Source: a virus. From it: a DNA stretch of 64,000 nucleotides. Position numbers and translations under genes: made by a program. The stretch's first letter is position 1. The number at the start of each line of letters is the position of its first letter. The stretch lies in the IMG/VR virus record IMGVR_UViG_3300029267_004887, positions 78,255 to 142,254 of that record; one strand, given 5' to 3'. Shown piece after piece: positions 33,522 through 42,049 of this stretch. The notes beneath the pieces are model-generated. The model was not told the DNA's origin, searched no databases, and saw only the letters and a list, made by a program, of their open reading frames with translations.

Positions 33522-34100
33522 ATGAATCGGATGGGTAAGAGGAATGATGCAGGATCTTTGAGTAAGAAAAATAAAAATAGTAAGACTAAGAACAGTAAGA
33601 CTAAGAACAATAAATCAAGAGACAAAGAGGAACGGATTGGCTTTTCCATGGGGGGCGAGATCGGAGGTCTTGGTGAGGTGGAGATGGCTTTGCCAATATT
33701 TCTTGACGACCGTTTGAGTCCTAAATGCAAGTTGTTGATGTGTGCTTTGATTTGTTATGTTGGTGAGCACAGAGTGCTTCGTCCTGAATATCAAAAGATG
33801 GTGAGAGCTTTTGGTATACCTGATTCAGAGTATAGTGATTTATTTGGTCAATTGTTAAAAGTCGGGCTGGTTAGAATAGCCAAAAATGCAGCCGGGGAGA
33901 TTTGTCATTTTATGATAATGCCTGTAGCTAGAGCGTATGCTGATGAAGATGGTGTTTTGAAAGATCATACAGTTAAGTTTTTTCGTGATGCGGGGTATAC
34001 GCATAGAATGGATCGGTTGATGCAGTGGAGGAAGTTTTCGGAGAGTGAGGAGGGGCCAGGGGAGCCGGATTGGTCGTTGATGCCGGAGCCTTTGGAGTAA
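33522..34100 (+). CDS. Winged-helix-like protein 1
   Basis: 192 residues. A Lys/Asn repeat (KNSKTKNSKTKNNKS) forms the N-terminus. Residues about 50-130 (ALPIFLDDRLSPKCKLLMCALICYV...YSDLFGQLLKVGLVRIAK) show the L-P/S-I-L-x-x-x-R-L-S pattern shared with the next two genes. The recognition-helix region is diverged. It is probably a DNA-binding replication or regulatory protein; the second and third copies look more canonical. Confidence 0.55.
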   Translation: MNRMGKRNDAGSLSKKNKNSKTKNSKTKNNKSRDKEERIGFSMGGEIGGLGEVEMALPIFLDDRLSPKCKLLMCALICYVGEHRVLRPEYQKMVRAFGIPDSEYSDLFGQLLKVGLVRIAKNAAGEICHFMIMPVARAYADEDGVLKDHTVKFFRDAGYTHRMDRLMQWRKFSESEEGPGEPDWSLMPEPLE

Positions 34101-34101
34101 T

Positions 34102-34452
34102 TTGATCATTTTTAGGGATTTGGATGATGTCATGAGAAGTAATCATTTTGGGATAAAAAGTCATTTGCGTTCATTGGAAGATAGTGAAAATACAAGACTT
34201 GATTTTGTGGTTTTTCCGTTGTCGATACTCGCAAATAAACGATTGAGTGTTAATGCTAGGTTGCTGTGGTGTGTGTTGAGTAAATTTTGTATTAGAAAGT
34301 CAGAGTGTACACCTACTGTTGAGATGCTGTCTGAGGAAATGGGTATAGGCAGAAGAACAGTTTTTAAGAGCTTAGGACAACTGGTGCAAGCTGGTTTGGT
34401 TGTTAGAAAACAACGGTTTCGCAGAAGTACTATATACAAGTTGCGAACATGA
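34102..34452 (+). CDS. Winged-helix-like protein 2
   Basis: 116 residues from TTG 34102 (GGAG 4 nt upstream; ATG 34132 possible). VFPLSILANKRLSVNARLLWCVLSKFC, then TVEMLSEEMGIGRRTVFKSLGQLVQAGLVVRKQRFRRSTIYKL is a clear winged helix-turn-helix ending in a wing strand. It lines up with the N-terminus of the following 415-residue gene, which shares S-x-E-R-L-S-E/L-x-x-G-L-x-R-R-x-V-F. Likely a stand-alone initiator-like DNA-binding domain or a regulator. Confidence 0.65.
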   Translation: MIIFRDLDDVMRSNHFGIKSHLRSLEDSENTRLDFVVFPLSILANKRLSVNARLLWCVLSKFCIRKSECTPTVEMLSEEMGIGRRTVFKSLGQLVQAGLVVRKQRFRRSTIYKLRT

Positions 34453-34479
34453 TTATCTTGGTCGCATGGATACATTGAA

Positions 34480-34505
34480 CGTGTGAACGTTTTGTTCATT
34501 TTTTA
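34480..34505 (+). terminator. Weak hairpin with T-run
   Basis: TGAAC/GTTCA stem with loop GTTTT followed by six T. The 15-mer TTTTGTTCATTTTTT (34490-34504) is also found after the ParB-fold gene at 24902-24916. Probably a weak terminator before the next gene. Confidence 0.45.
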
Positions 34506-34536
34506 TTGGGTGATGGCAATCTAGGGAGAAAGTAAA

Positions 34537-35784
34537 ATGGCAATTGATCATGATACAAAAAAAGATGAATCTTTTTTGAATTATAGCGAAGCTGAAAGTC
34601 TTGGTTTTATAAAATTTCCATTGCCAATATTGCTCGATGAACGGTTGGATTTTGTTGATAAAATATTGTGGTGTTTATTGTGTAGGTTTTGTGATGCTGA
34701 GGGGAAGTGTTACCCGAGTGTTGAACGGTTATCTGAAGGGTTGGGTTTAGAGAGACGATCAGTTTTTAGTCATTTGTTAAAACTGGAATCGGTTGGATTG
34801 CTTACTAGACAGAAACGGCAAGGCCGTTCGACTGTGTATGTCTTACGAGCGTTGGGTCTTGTGTATGATGATCAACGTGGTTTTTTGAAAGATGAGGCGT
34901 TTGGGTCATTGTGTAATGTTGGAGAGTCTAACCGGATGAAGACGTTGTTACAGGACAGGGAGGTTCGGGTAAGAGAAAAGGTTTCAGGTGTGGCTGAATA
35001 TGTGGGGGGTCGATTGACTACCGAGACAATTGTAAATGTGGCTACGGAAATGGGTGCTGACGTAACCATGGTGGATACAGACAAGGTCAAAAGGATGGCT
35101 ACAGAGATGGCTACAGAGGTGGTCACAGGGGAAGTTCTTGGGGAGGTTAGGGGGATGTGTCAGAAGACGTTCAGGAAAGATTCAGAAGAAGAGTTCGAGG
35201 ATGAGGATTTCGAGGATGAGGATTTCGAGGATGAGGATTCTGAGGATGAGGATTCTGAGGAAAAATTTGAGCGGTTAATGGGTGCTGTTAATGATAATTT
35301 GAGGAGTTCGAAAAAAGCTGCAAAAAAACGTGTGGAATCGCGGATAAAAAGACAATCCGATGCTGAGTTTCAGGAGTCGGTTCGAAGATATAAACAGAAA
35401 AAGAAAATGGAAAAACCTTTAAATGTAAGGGATGTAGAGACTGCTTGGATGATCGAGGTTCGGAAAATATGGCCAAATAATATTTCCCTGACTGCTCCAT
35501 GGACATTGGCGAACAAAGGTATTGCAAAAAGGTTTATCAGGCTATATGGTGCTGAGTGTACCATCGATACTTTAACGGGTATCATTCAAAACTGGGATGA
35601 ATATGTTGAGCGATACGGAATAACCGGGTATCCTAATCTTAGGGTTATTTCGGGTTATTCTGAGACATGGTTCTCAGAATTTGAGCTGGGTAACAAGCAG
35701 CCAATGACACCGAAGGAGAAAGCCCTGTCAGAGAGGGAATATGATGAAAAGAACAGTGCAAAACAAAAAGAGGTCATATTCTGA
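34537..35784 (+). CDS. Probable replication initiator, winged helix
   Basis: 415 residues. N-terminal winged helix (about 28-108; LPILLDERLDFVDKILWCLLCRFC...SVERLSEGLGLERRSVFSHLLKLESVGLLTRQKRQGRSTVYVLR). A DEDFEDEDFEDEDSEDED acidic repeat (about 218-235) links to a C-terminal helical domain (about 300-395; WMIEVRKIWPNNISLTAPWTLANKGIAKRFIRLYG). The two-domain layout is like DnaD/RepA-type phage initiators. It overlaps the DnaC-like loader gene by 44 nt, so a role in recruiting that loader and the helicase is the best inference. Confidence 0.65.
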   Translation: MAIDHDTKKDESFLNYSEAESLGFIKFPLPILLDERLDFVDKILWCLLCRFCDAEGKCYPSVERLSEGLGLERRSVFSHLLKLESVGLLTRQKRQGRSTVYVLRALGLVYDDQRGFLKDEAFGSLCNVGESNRMKTLLQDREVRVREKVSGVAEYVGGRLTTETIVNVATEMGADVTMVDTDKVKRMATEMATEVVTGEVLGEVRGMCQKTFRKDSEEEFEDEDFEDEDFEDEDSEDEDSEEKFERLMGAVNDNLRSSKKAAKKRVESRIKRQSDAEFQESVRRYKQKKKMEKPLNVRDVETAWMIEVRKIWPNNISLTAPWTLANKGIAKRFIRLYGAECTIDTLTGIIQNWDEYVERYGITGYPNLRVISGYSETWFSEFELGNKQPMTPKEKALSEREYDEKNSAKQKEVIF

Positions 35785-36397
35785 TGGTGAGCGGAGAAGG
35801 CTTACACAAGGCTCACTGGAAAGAATGCATTTGCCGTCTAGGTTTTGGAATGTAATGTTTGATCGGATCACGAATGAAGGTGAATGTAGAAAAATGATAG
35901 AAACCTATGTGCGCAAAATAGGAAAAGCGATGCTCAAGGGGTATGGTATGGTGTTGTGGGGGGCTAATGGTGTGGGTAAAACAGCTGCTGCTGCGTATAT
36001 TTTGAAAGAGGCTAGAAGAAGGGGAAAAACTGGTTTATTCATAACGGTGAGTCAATACATACGAGATAGTATGGAAAAGTCGCGATTTGATGAGAGCTTT
36101 ACAATGGATCAACGGGCTAGGTCAGTAAATATGCTAGTGTTAGATGATCTTGGAAAGGAATTTCGTAATTCGACGGTGCCCAAGCATACTATTGAAGGGA
36201 TGCTGGAGGATTTACTTAGAGAGAGATCTTCAAATTTGAGATCAACGATAATTACATCAAATTTGAGTCCAAAACAGCTTACTGAGGCTTATGGTTGTTC
36301 GTTTTATGAAGTGATTCGAGAAACGAGTCCCCTGGTGCAGATGCTTGGCCTGTCCCACAGGGACACGGGAAAAGATGATTTGGTTCAGTTTTTTTAA
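35741..36397 (+). CDS. DnaC/IstB-like helicase-loader ATPase
   Basis: 218 residues. Walker A is WGANGVGKTAAAA (about 73-85); Walker B is NMLVLDDLGKEF (about 129-140), the D-D-L-G signature of DnaC/IstB-type AAA+ proteins. A sensor-like IITSNLSPKQL follows (about 171-181). Such ATPases load the replicative helicase on DNA. It overlaps the initiator candidate and precedes the helicase by two small steps, which fits. ATG 35741 has GAGAGGG upstream. Confidence 0.8.
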   Translation: MMKRTVQNKKRSYSDGERRRLTQGSLERMHLPSRFWNVMFDRITNEGECRKMIETYVRKIGKAMLKGYGMVLWGANGVGKTAAAAYILKEARRRGKTGLFITVSQYIRDSMEKSRFDESFTMDQRARSVNMLVLDDLGKEFRNSTVPKHTIEGMLEDLLRERSSNLRSTIITSNLSPKQLTEAYGCSFYEVIRETSPLVQMLGLSHRDTGKDDLVQFF

Positions 36398-36433
36398 TTG
36401 GCAACAGAAGATTACACAACGGGAGAAGTTTAG

Positions 36434-36745
36434 GTGATCAAATGTCATATTTGTCAAAAGAAATTTACTCAAAAAGATGTTGCAGTACGGATGATTTTAG
36501 AAGTGGTGTCCCGGAAGGATCATGATGGTACGGATCCTGCTTACTGGGAAGATGTTCACGATTGGGGTCTTCTTCATATTGTGCATTTGAAGTGTGCAGT
36601 GAATGCACTGGAGAAGGGGGAACCTTTCGAGTATGGCGATGAGCTGAGCGAGCTACCACTAGAGGATATGGAACGGGATTTGCGAGATATGGTTGATCCG
36701 ATTCCCTTCCAGCCTCTGTTGCGAATAGTACACGGCGGCAAATAA
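36434..36745 (+). CDS. Small CxxC/HxxC zinc protein
   Basis: 103 residues from GTG. KCHICQKKF near the start and HLKCAVNALE (Cys near 55) give a likely zinc-binding set. The middle holds DWGLLHIVHL; the C-terminal part is acidic. It lies between loader and helicase genes, so a replisome accessory role is possible. No named family. Confidence 0.6.
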   Translation: MIKCHICQKKFTQKDVAVRMILEVVSRKDHDGTDPAYWEDVHDWGLLHIVHLKCAVNALEKGEPFEYGDELSELPLEDMERDLRDMVDPIPFQPLLRIVHGGK

Positions 36746-36768
36746 AATAGAATATCTGAGGCGTAAAA

Positions 36769-38055
36769 ATGGACTTGGATTTGAGTTTGTTGAGTGCCGT
36801 TGTTCGTAATGAGGGGGATTACTTTCTAGCCAAACGGGATGGTATCATTACGACGATGTTGGAGGGGGTTGCCATTGGGGGATGGGAATTCATCGAGGAT
36901 CATGTACTCCAATATGGCAAGGTTCCGTCTGAAGAATTTTTTTCGGCTAAGACCGGTATTGAGCTGGATGATCCCCCCGAAGATACGGCAATTCTTATTA
37001 ACGATCTCAAGGATCGGGTGTTATGGAATAAGCTGAAAGCAGCACATGAGAGCAGTAGTGAATTTCTGGGGGACAACTGTCCAAAGAAAGCATTGGACGT
37101 TTTGCAGAAAGCGGTCCAGCTTGCTTATTCAGAGGGTATCGCGGGTGGCAAGATTGGAAACCTGTTGTCACTGGGTGATGAGGTTGTAGAGTATTATGAT
37201 CGAATAAAAAATGGTGAGAGGGGTATATCGTCACCATGGCAAGCGATGTCGGATATGACACAGGGATGGTGGGGTGGAGATTTTGTTGTTTTTGTTGCGA
37301 GGATGTCTGTAGGCAAAACTTTTGCGATGTTGATGCTGGCGTTGACGGCGTGGCTAGAGGGGAAGAAGGTCTTGTTCGTCGGTACAGAGATGACACGTAT
37401 GAAGCTGGCTTTTCGTTTTTATGCGTTGCATTTGAAGTTGCCGTACAACGAATTTCGTAAGGGGCAGCTGGGCACGCTTCAAGAAAGCAAGATGCGAGAG
37501 TCTATTGAGAATCTTTCAAAGGAAGATGGAATCGATGTTGTTGGGGATGATTTTAATGCGGAGATAAAAGAAATTGAGTTGGCTGTTGAACAAGTTCGGC
37601 CAGATATATTGTTTGTTGATGGTCTTTACCTCGTAAAGAATTTGGGCAAAAGTCGTCACGAGAGGGTGTCTAACACGGCGGATGATTTGACGAGATTGGC
37701 CAAGCGTCACGATATACCAGTGATTGCCAGCACTCAGTTCAACCGGGATGTGGCTAGTAATAGCAGGACATCTGTGGATGCTGCGAATGTTGGGATTACG
37801 GATGTCATCGGGTGGAATTGCTCTGTGATGTTTGCGTTATTTCAAACAGAAGATATGAAGGAAGATAAAATCATGGGTTTTCGTCCTTTGAAATTACGGG
37901 AGGGGGAGGGACATGATTTTTTCTCTAAATGGGATTTTGGTACTATGGATTTTTCGCAAGATGACATAGATACGACGGGGGATTTCCAGGATGGTGATTA
38001 TGATTATGTTCCTGAGTCAGAGGATGGAGAGGACGACGACGACACGTTGTTCTAG
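36769..38055 (+). CDS. DnaB-like replicative helicase
   Basis: 428 residues. The P-loop VARMSVGKTFAML (about 175-187) and Walker B ILFVDGLYLV (about 281-290) fit the RecA-type motor of DnaB/T4 gp41-family helicases; the usual first Gly of the Walker A is Ala. Other family signs are PWQAMSDMTQGWWGGDFV (about 157-174), GTEMTRMKLAFR and VIASTQFNRDV. N-terminal 140 residues are helical. It probably unwinds DNA at the fork, loaded by the upstream ATPase. The C-terminus is acidic. It is 6 nt before the primase. Confidence 0.85.
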   Translation: MDLDLSLLSAVVRNEGDYFLAKRDGIITTMLEGVAIGGWEFIEDHVLQYGKVPSEEFFSAKTGIELDDPPEDTAILINDLKDRVLWNKLKAAHESSSEFLGDNCPKKALDVLQKAVQLAYSEGIAGGKIGNLLSLGDEVVEYYDRIKNGERGISSPWQAMSDMTQGWWGGDFVVFVARMSVGKTFAMLMLALTAWLEGKKVLFVGTEMTRMKLAFRFYALHLKLPYNEFRKGQLGTLQESKMRESIENLSKEDGIDVVGDDFNAEIKEIELAVEQVRPDILFVDGLYLVKNLGKSRHERVSNTADDLTRLAKRHDIPVIASTQFNRDVASNSRTSVDAANVGITDVIGWNCSVMFALFQTEDMKEDKIMGFRPLKLREGEGHDFFSKWDFGTMDFSQDDIDTTGDFQDGDYDYVPESEDGEDDDDTLF

Positions 38056-38061
38056 GGTTGG

Positions 38062-39099
38062 TTGAATTCGGCGGATGCCAGAGAGCTGTTAGAGAGGCTA
38101 GGGTGTCGTAGGATACGTGTTTCCGGTGGTGAGATCATGTGTTCGTGTCCCTTTCCTGAAAGCCATTCACGAGGGGATCGTCGCCCATCTTTTTCTTCGG
38201 CTATAAACAGTGAAGGGGGTAGTCCGTATTTCTGTTTTGCGTGTCATGCGTCTGGTACATTAGAGGGGTTGGCCGTGGGAAATGGCCATGTTGATCTTGT
38301 GCCGGATTGGAAGCCCAAAAGGGTGCAGAATAGATCGTGGTTGAGTGTACCGTCTACGAATGCTGGTAAATTTCGCCATTTGTACAAGCAGAAGCGAAAA
38401 CCTGTTTTGTTCAAGGATGACTATCTGGAGCCGTTTACAGGCGTTCTGTCGGGTTATTTTAAGAGGCGAGGTATATTACTAGAAACTGCGAGAGCGTGGG
38501 AGCTGGGGCTCGACAAGTGGAATCAGAGGGCGATTATACCAGTTAGGGATTATGAGGGCAGGCTGGCCTTGGTGATTGGTAGAGATGTCACGGGTAAGTC
38601 TTATGTGAAATACAGCAATTATGTGCTCGACCGAAAAAATAAGCGGATGGTGCCGTTTATCGATCACAGTAGGGAAGATGATTTCATTTCACCATTGAAG
38701 AGTTATGTCCTGTACGGCGAGCACAAGGCGTGGAGGGTGGCTCACGGTGAGTCTGATAGGTGTAGTGACGATTTGGTAGTGGTTGAGGGTGCGCTTGATA
38801 CTCTTATGTTGTGGCAGTATGGCTGGAATGCTGTGGCTATTCTCGGATCAAAGCCCAGTGATGTTCAGATTGAAAAGTTGATTACTTTGGTGCCACGAAA
38901 GAAGAAGCTTATCGTCATGGGGGATGGCGATAAGGCGGGTAGAATGATGACCGAGGAGTTGGGAAGGAAAATCGGAGGCAGGATACCTGTTTTCGACGCA
39001 AAGATGGGTGATGGAAAAGATCCTGGAGAGTCAACCAAAGACGAAATAGCTGACTTAATCAGCAGGTGTTGTTTTGTTGGGTTGACGGTTTCTGGGTGA
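38062..39099 (+). CDS. DnaG-like primase
   Basis: 345 residues from TTG. A CHC2-type zinc site is C29, H35, C58 and C61 (CSCPFPESH and YFCFACHASG). TOPRIM signatures follow: VVVEGALDTL (Glu near 242) and VMGDGDKAGRMM (about 286-297), the D-x-D acidic pair needed for metal binding. The core primase region lies in between. It synthesises RNA primers, next to the helicase in the same operon. The stop precedes a short gap without genes. A TTG start may lower its level relative to the helicase. Confidence 0.9.
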   Translation: MNSADARELLERLGCRRIRVSGGEIMCSCPFPESHSRGDRRPSFSSAINSEGGSPYFCFACHASGTLEGLAVGNGHVDLVPDWKPKRVQNRSWLSVPSTNAGKFRHLYKQKRKPVLFKDDYLEPFTGVLSGYFKRRGILLETARAWELGLDKWNQRAIIPVRDYEGRLALVIGRDVTGKSYVKYSNYVLDRKNKRMVPFIDHSREDDFISPLKSYVLYGEHKAWRVAHGESDRCSDDLVVVEGALDTLMLWQYGWNAVAILGSKPSDVQIEKLITLVPRKKKLIVMGDGDKAGRMMTEELGRKIGGRIPVFDAKMGDGKDPGESTKDEIADLISRCCFVGLTVSG

Positions 39100-39193
39100 T
39101 CGATTAGGTTTGATTCAACGTCCCAGCAAAAAGGGATAAACATAGTGGCCTAAATGGGTCCAAAATGAGTGCGAGTAGCACGAGGAGGAAATC

Positions 39194-39889
39194 ATGGCTG
39201 AATGGTACAAGAGAAATCCCGATCAAGGTGATATTGACAGTGCAAAGAAGGAGAGTCAGTCAAAGTCTGCTCGACGTTTCTATCTAAAGGAAAAAGAGTC
39301 GAAGCATGTTGTGTTTTTGGATGACGAAGTTTTTTCGGTCTGGGAGCATAATCCGGTTATTAATGGTAGTGAGTTTTGGCATTTTTTCACTTGTCGAAAA
39401 GGGGTTGATCCGTCGGATCCAGTGTGTCCTATGTGTGCGGCTGGAATAGCTAGGACGTATACAGGGTATTTGACGATTTTGGACAACACAGGATGGAAAA
39501 ACAAAAAAGGCGATATTATAAAAAACAATCGTCAATTGTTTCCGATGACGCTTAAGAGCTTAGAGCGATACAATGTCATCAAAGCAAAGAAGACAAGTTT
39601 GGTTGGTGCACGTTTTGAGTTAACGAGAACATCAAAGGATGCATTGAAACTTGGAGACATGTGGGATTTTGAAACTTACGTCAAACCGTTTGAGGATGAA
39701 CAATTCTGGTTTGACAGTAAAATTCAGAACAAGAAACTTCCGCCAGAGCCGTTCGATTACATGGAGGTACTGAAGCCTCTTTCGTCTGAAGAAATGAGGA
39801 TGGTATTAGATGGTGTGGTGCTAAGAGGCAAAAAGGGCGAGGATGACACAGGAACCGAGGGTGGTGGAGACGAGGACGAGTTGTATTGA
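39194..39889 (+). CDS. Putative ssDNA-binding protein
   Basis: 231 residues with a strong AGGAGG site. A strand-rich core (RRFYLKEKESKHVVFLDDEVFSVWEHNPVI) surrounds VCPMCAAGIAR (CxxC, about 76-86), and the C-terminus is acidic (GTEGGGDEDELY-type). An acidic tail plus zinc-binding core is like T4 gp32-type single-stranded DNA-binding proteins, and its place between primase and UvsW-like helicase fits. Family membership is inferred by layout, not by strong sequence identity. Confidence 0.6.
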   Translation: MAEWYKRNPDQGDIDSAKKESQSKSARRFYLKEKESKHVVFLDDEVFSVWEHNPVINGSEFWHFFTCRKGVDPSDPVCPMCAAGIARTYTGYLTILDNTGWKNKKGDIIKNNRQLFPMTLKSLERYNVIKAKKTSLVGARFELTRTSKDALKLGDMWDFETYVKPFEDEQFWFDSKIQNKKLPPEPFDYMEVLKPLSSEEMRMVLDGVVLRGKKGEDDTGTEGGGDEDELY

Positions 39890-39924
39890 TTGTGGTGTAG
39901 GATCTAAGAGAAAGAAGATTAAGG

Positions 39925-41277
39925 ATGCATGTCAAGATTGCGGATTGGGCGTGGTTTTCATTAAGCGAATTTCCAGCCAGTAAGCTTTCAATGTTAAAGC
40001 GAGAATTAACCGTCAAACCACGGCGCACGAGTGTTCATCAAAAAGTAGATCCTGAGCCAATAAAATTGTATCGAGAGAGCAGGGGGCACATAGGTGTGCC
40101 CCGCTCTTTCTTTACTCAACAGGTGGCATTATCAGGAAGGAAACATCACATAGATGATCAGACGTCAGTCGGGCGGGAGCTGGATATAAAGTTTAATGGT
40201 GAGTTGAAGGAAGATCAAAAGAGAGGAATGGCAAAGGTTATCGAGGACAGGGATAGTGGCAGTTATGGTGGTATTATTCAGGCAGCTCCAGGATGGGGAA
40301 AAACTGTAGCGGCGTTAGGTGTATGGAGTGCATTCAACACTACGGCTGTGGTGTTGGTACAAAAAGAATTTTTATTAAATCAGTGGGTGAAGCGGATTGA
40401 GCAGTTCATGCCAGATGCTTGTATTGGTATAATTCAAAAAGACAAGTGTGAATACGGGGAGGATTTTGACATAACTGTGGCGATGCTTCAGACGTTGTCA
40501 AGGCGTATGGCAGAATATCCTGATGACATGTGGAGTAGCTTTGGTTTGTTGATAAGTGATGAGTGCCATCGTGTTTCAGCTCCAAGCTGGGTGAGTATAG
40601 CTCCTAATTTTAGAGCACGTTATCGTTTGGGTTTGTCAGCAACCCCACGTCGAAAAGATGGAACAGAGGATGTGTTCCTCTTGCATTTGGGGAATATTAT
40701 TTATCGGTCCAGGGCAAGGCGGGTAGTGCCTAGATTGAGAAGGATTTTCACTTCATTCAAGCCAACAAAAACAAGAACTTTTGATTTGGATAGAATGAGT
40801 AGAGAGATTCAGTTGAGGCACATTTGCAAGAGCCCAGTCAGAAATGATCTGATAATATCAGAGGCGTTGAAGGCGATTGGGGCGGGACGGAAGATTATGG
40901 TGTTGAGTGAGAGAAGAAATCATTTGGAGATTTTGAAAGAGAAATTTGATGGTTTGAAAATGGAGAAAATTACGTCTGATTTCTATGTTGGTGGGATGAA
41001 ACAATCGGCTTTGGATGAGGCGGAAAAAGCTGACATACTGTTTTGTACTTATCAGATGACGAAAGAGGCTTTGGATATTCCAGCTCTTGATACTGTTTTT
41101 CTTACGACTCCAGTTGGCGATGTGGAGCAGGCGGTGGGCCGTATTATGCGGGAATATGAGGGCAAGAAGAATCCGATAATAACGGATTTCATTGATGAGC
41201 ATGTATCCAGGTTTGCACAGGCGTGGAACACGAGAAAAAGGTTCTACATCAAAGAGGGTATGTTCAAAGACAAATAG
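39925..41277 (+). CDS. UvsW/XPB-like SF2 helicase
   Basis: 450 residues. Motif I is QAAPGWGKTVAAL (about 113-125), motif II ISDECHRVS (DECH, about 210-218), motif III LGLSATPRRKDG (about 234-245), and the second lobe has TYQMTKEALDIP and VGDVEQAVGRIMRE (QxxGR-type motif VI). This is the superfamily 2 layout of UvsW, an annealing and branch-migration helicase used in recombination-dependent replication. It lies directly before RecA-type and SSB-type genes. Confidence 0.85.
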   Translation: MHVKIADWAWFSLSEFPASKLSMLKRELTVKPRRTSVHQKVDPEPIKLYRESRGHIGVPRSFFTQQVALSGRKHHIDDQTSVGRELDIKFNGELKEDQKRGMAKVIEDRDSGSYGGIIQAAPGWGKTVAALGVWSAFNTTAVVLVQKEFLLNQWVKRIEQFMPDACIGIIQKDKCEYGEDFDITVAMLQTLSRRMAEYPDDMWSSFGLLISDECHRVSAPSWVSIAPNFRARYRLGLSATPRRKDGTEDVFLLHLGNIIYRSRARRVVPRLRRIFTSFKPTKTRTFDLDRMSREIQLRHICKSPVRNDLIISEALKAIGAGRKIMVLSERRNHLEILKEKFDGLKMEKITSDFYVGGMKQSALDEAEKADILFCTYQMTKEALDIPALDTVFLTTPVGDVEQAVGRIMREYEGKKNPIITDFIDEHVSRFAQAWNTRKRFYIKEGMFKDK

Positions 41278-41299
41278 TCCAGAAAGGATTGGATCGAAA

Positions 41300-42031
41300 A
41301 TGGTTGAAAAAAGGGAGTTTTATAAGTGGATACGTGAACAGCAATACAGAGATGATGCTGTTGGATGGTTTGGTCGATGGTGTAAGAGAATTTTTTTGAA
41401 GACAGAGTCTTTTGAGCCTTTTGCGGATAAAATCAATGCATGGCTTTCTTTTATTAAAGATCATGCGAAGAAAAACAAGGCCATGGTGTCTTCTGTTTTT
41501 TTAACTGCTTGGAAGGAGTTTGAGAGTGAGGAGTTGGTTGTTGATTCCACAGAGCCAGAGTCTTCTGATGTCATGGTGGTTAGATCTACGATTGCGAATT
41601 TGAATAAAGTCATAAAAGGCAATCATGAGAGTGGGGAATTTGAAAAAGAAGAAGAGATTTCTGTTACAAAATTCAAAGGTCCTACGGCGACGGTAGGTGT
41701 TCGTCAGAGGATAACCATATCTCATCGTAGCGATTGGTTTCAGCTGGGTGTGATGTTGTCGGTACCTTGCTATCCCGAGGAGATAGAGAAAGCTTTTGAG
41801 TTTGCTGACAAGTGGGTGACAGAGCGGATTCGACGAGAGGAGCAGGGTATTCGGGGTAATGGTGTGCCGGAAAAGCTGGAAGAGGAGTATGAGGAGGTTC
41901 AGAAGTCAGATACAGTAATAGGGCAGGTTGAAGGTGATGGCAAGGGGGATGAAAAGGTAGAAACAGAAATTGAGGAGTCGTCTGATTTCAAGCTGGAATC
42001 TCCAGGTGAGTCGGAAGATTTTGGTATATAG
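41300..42031 (+). CDS. YozE SAM-like domain protein
   Basis: 243 residues from ATG 41300 (longer in-frame starts lie inside the previous gene). N-terminal EFYKWIREQQYRDDAVGWFGRW (about 4-25), followed by a long helix and ending TAWKEFE, matches the YozE SAM-like fold (FYxW...xDDxxGxxA...AWxEYE). The C-terminal part (ITISHRSDWFQLGVMLSVPC...IEKAFEFADKWVTERI) matches a domain recurring in phage proteins near recombination genes. The tail is acidic. A link with the RecA module is likely; the biochemical role is unknown. Confidence 0.6.
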   Translation: MVEKREFYKWIREQQYRDDAVGWFGRWCKRIFLKTESFEPFADKINAWLSFIKDHAKKNKAMVSSVFLTAWKEFESEELVVDSTEPESSDVMVVRSTIANLNKVIKGNHESGEFEKEEEISVTKFKGPTATVGVRQRITISHRSDWFQLGVMLSVPCYPEEIEKAFEFADKWVTERIRREEQGIRGNGVPEKLEEEYEEVQKSDTVIGQVEGDGKGDEKVETEIEESSDFKLESPGESEDFGI

Positions 42032-42049
42032 AAAACAGGAGACGACGAG

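Noticed and set aside
39100-39193. Possible small gene between primase and ssDNA-binding gene
   Set aside because: Only short frames are present, none with a ribosome site; the gap seems to be a simple leader.
40858-41202. Long minus-strand ORFs opposite helicase and other genes
   Set aside because: They follow codon shadows of strong + strand genes, lack ribosome sites and have no recognisable domain; all supported genes are on the + strand.
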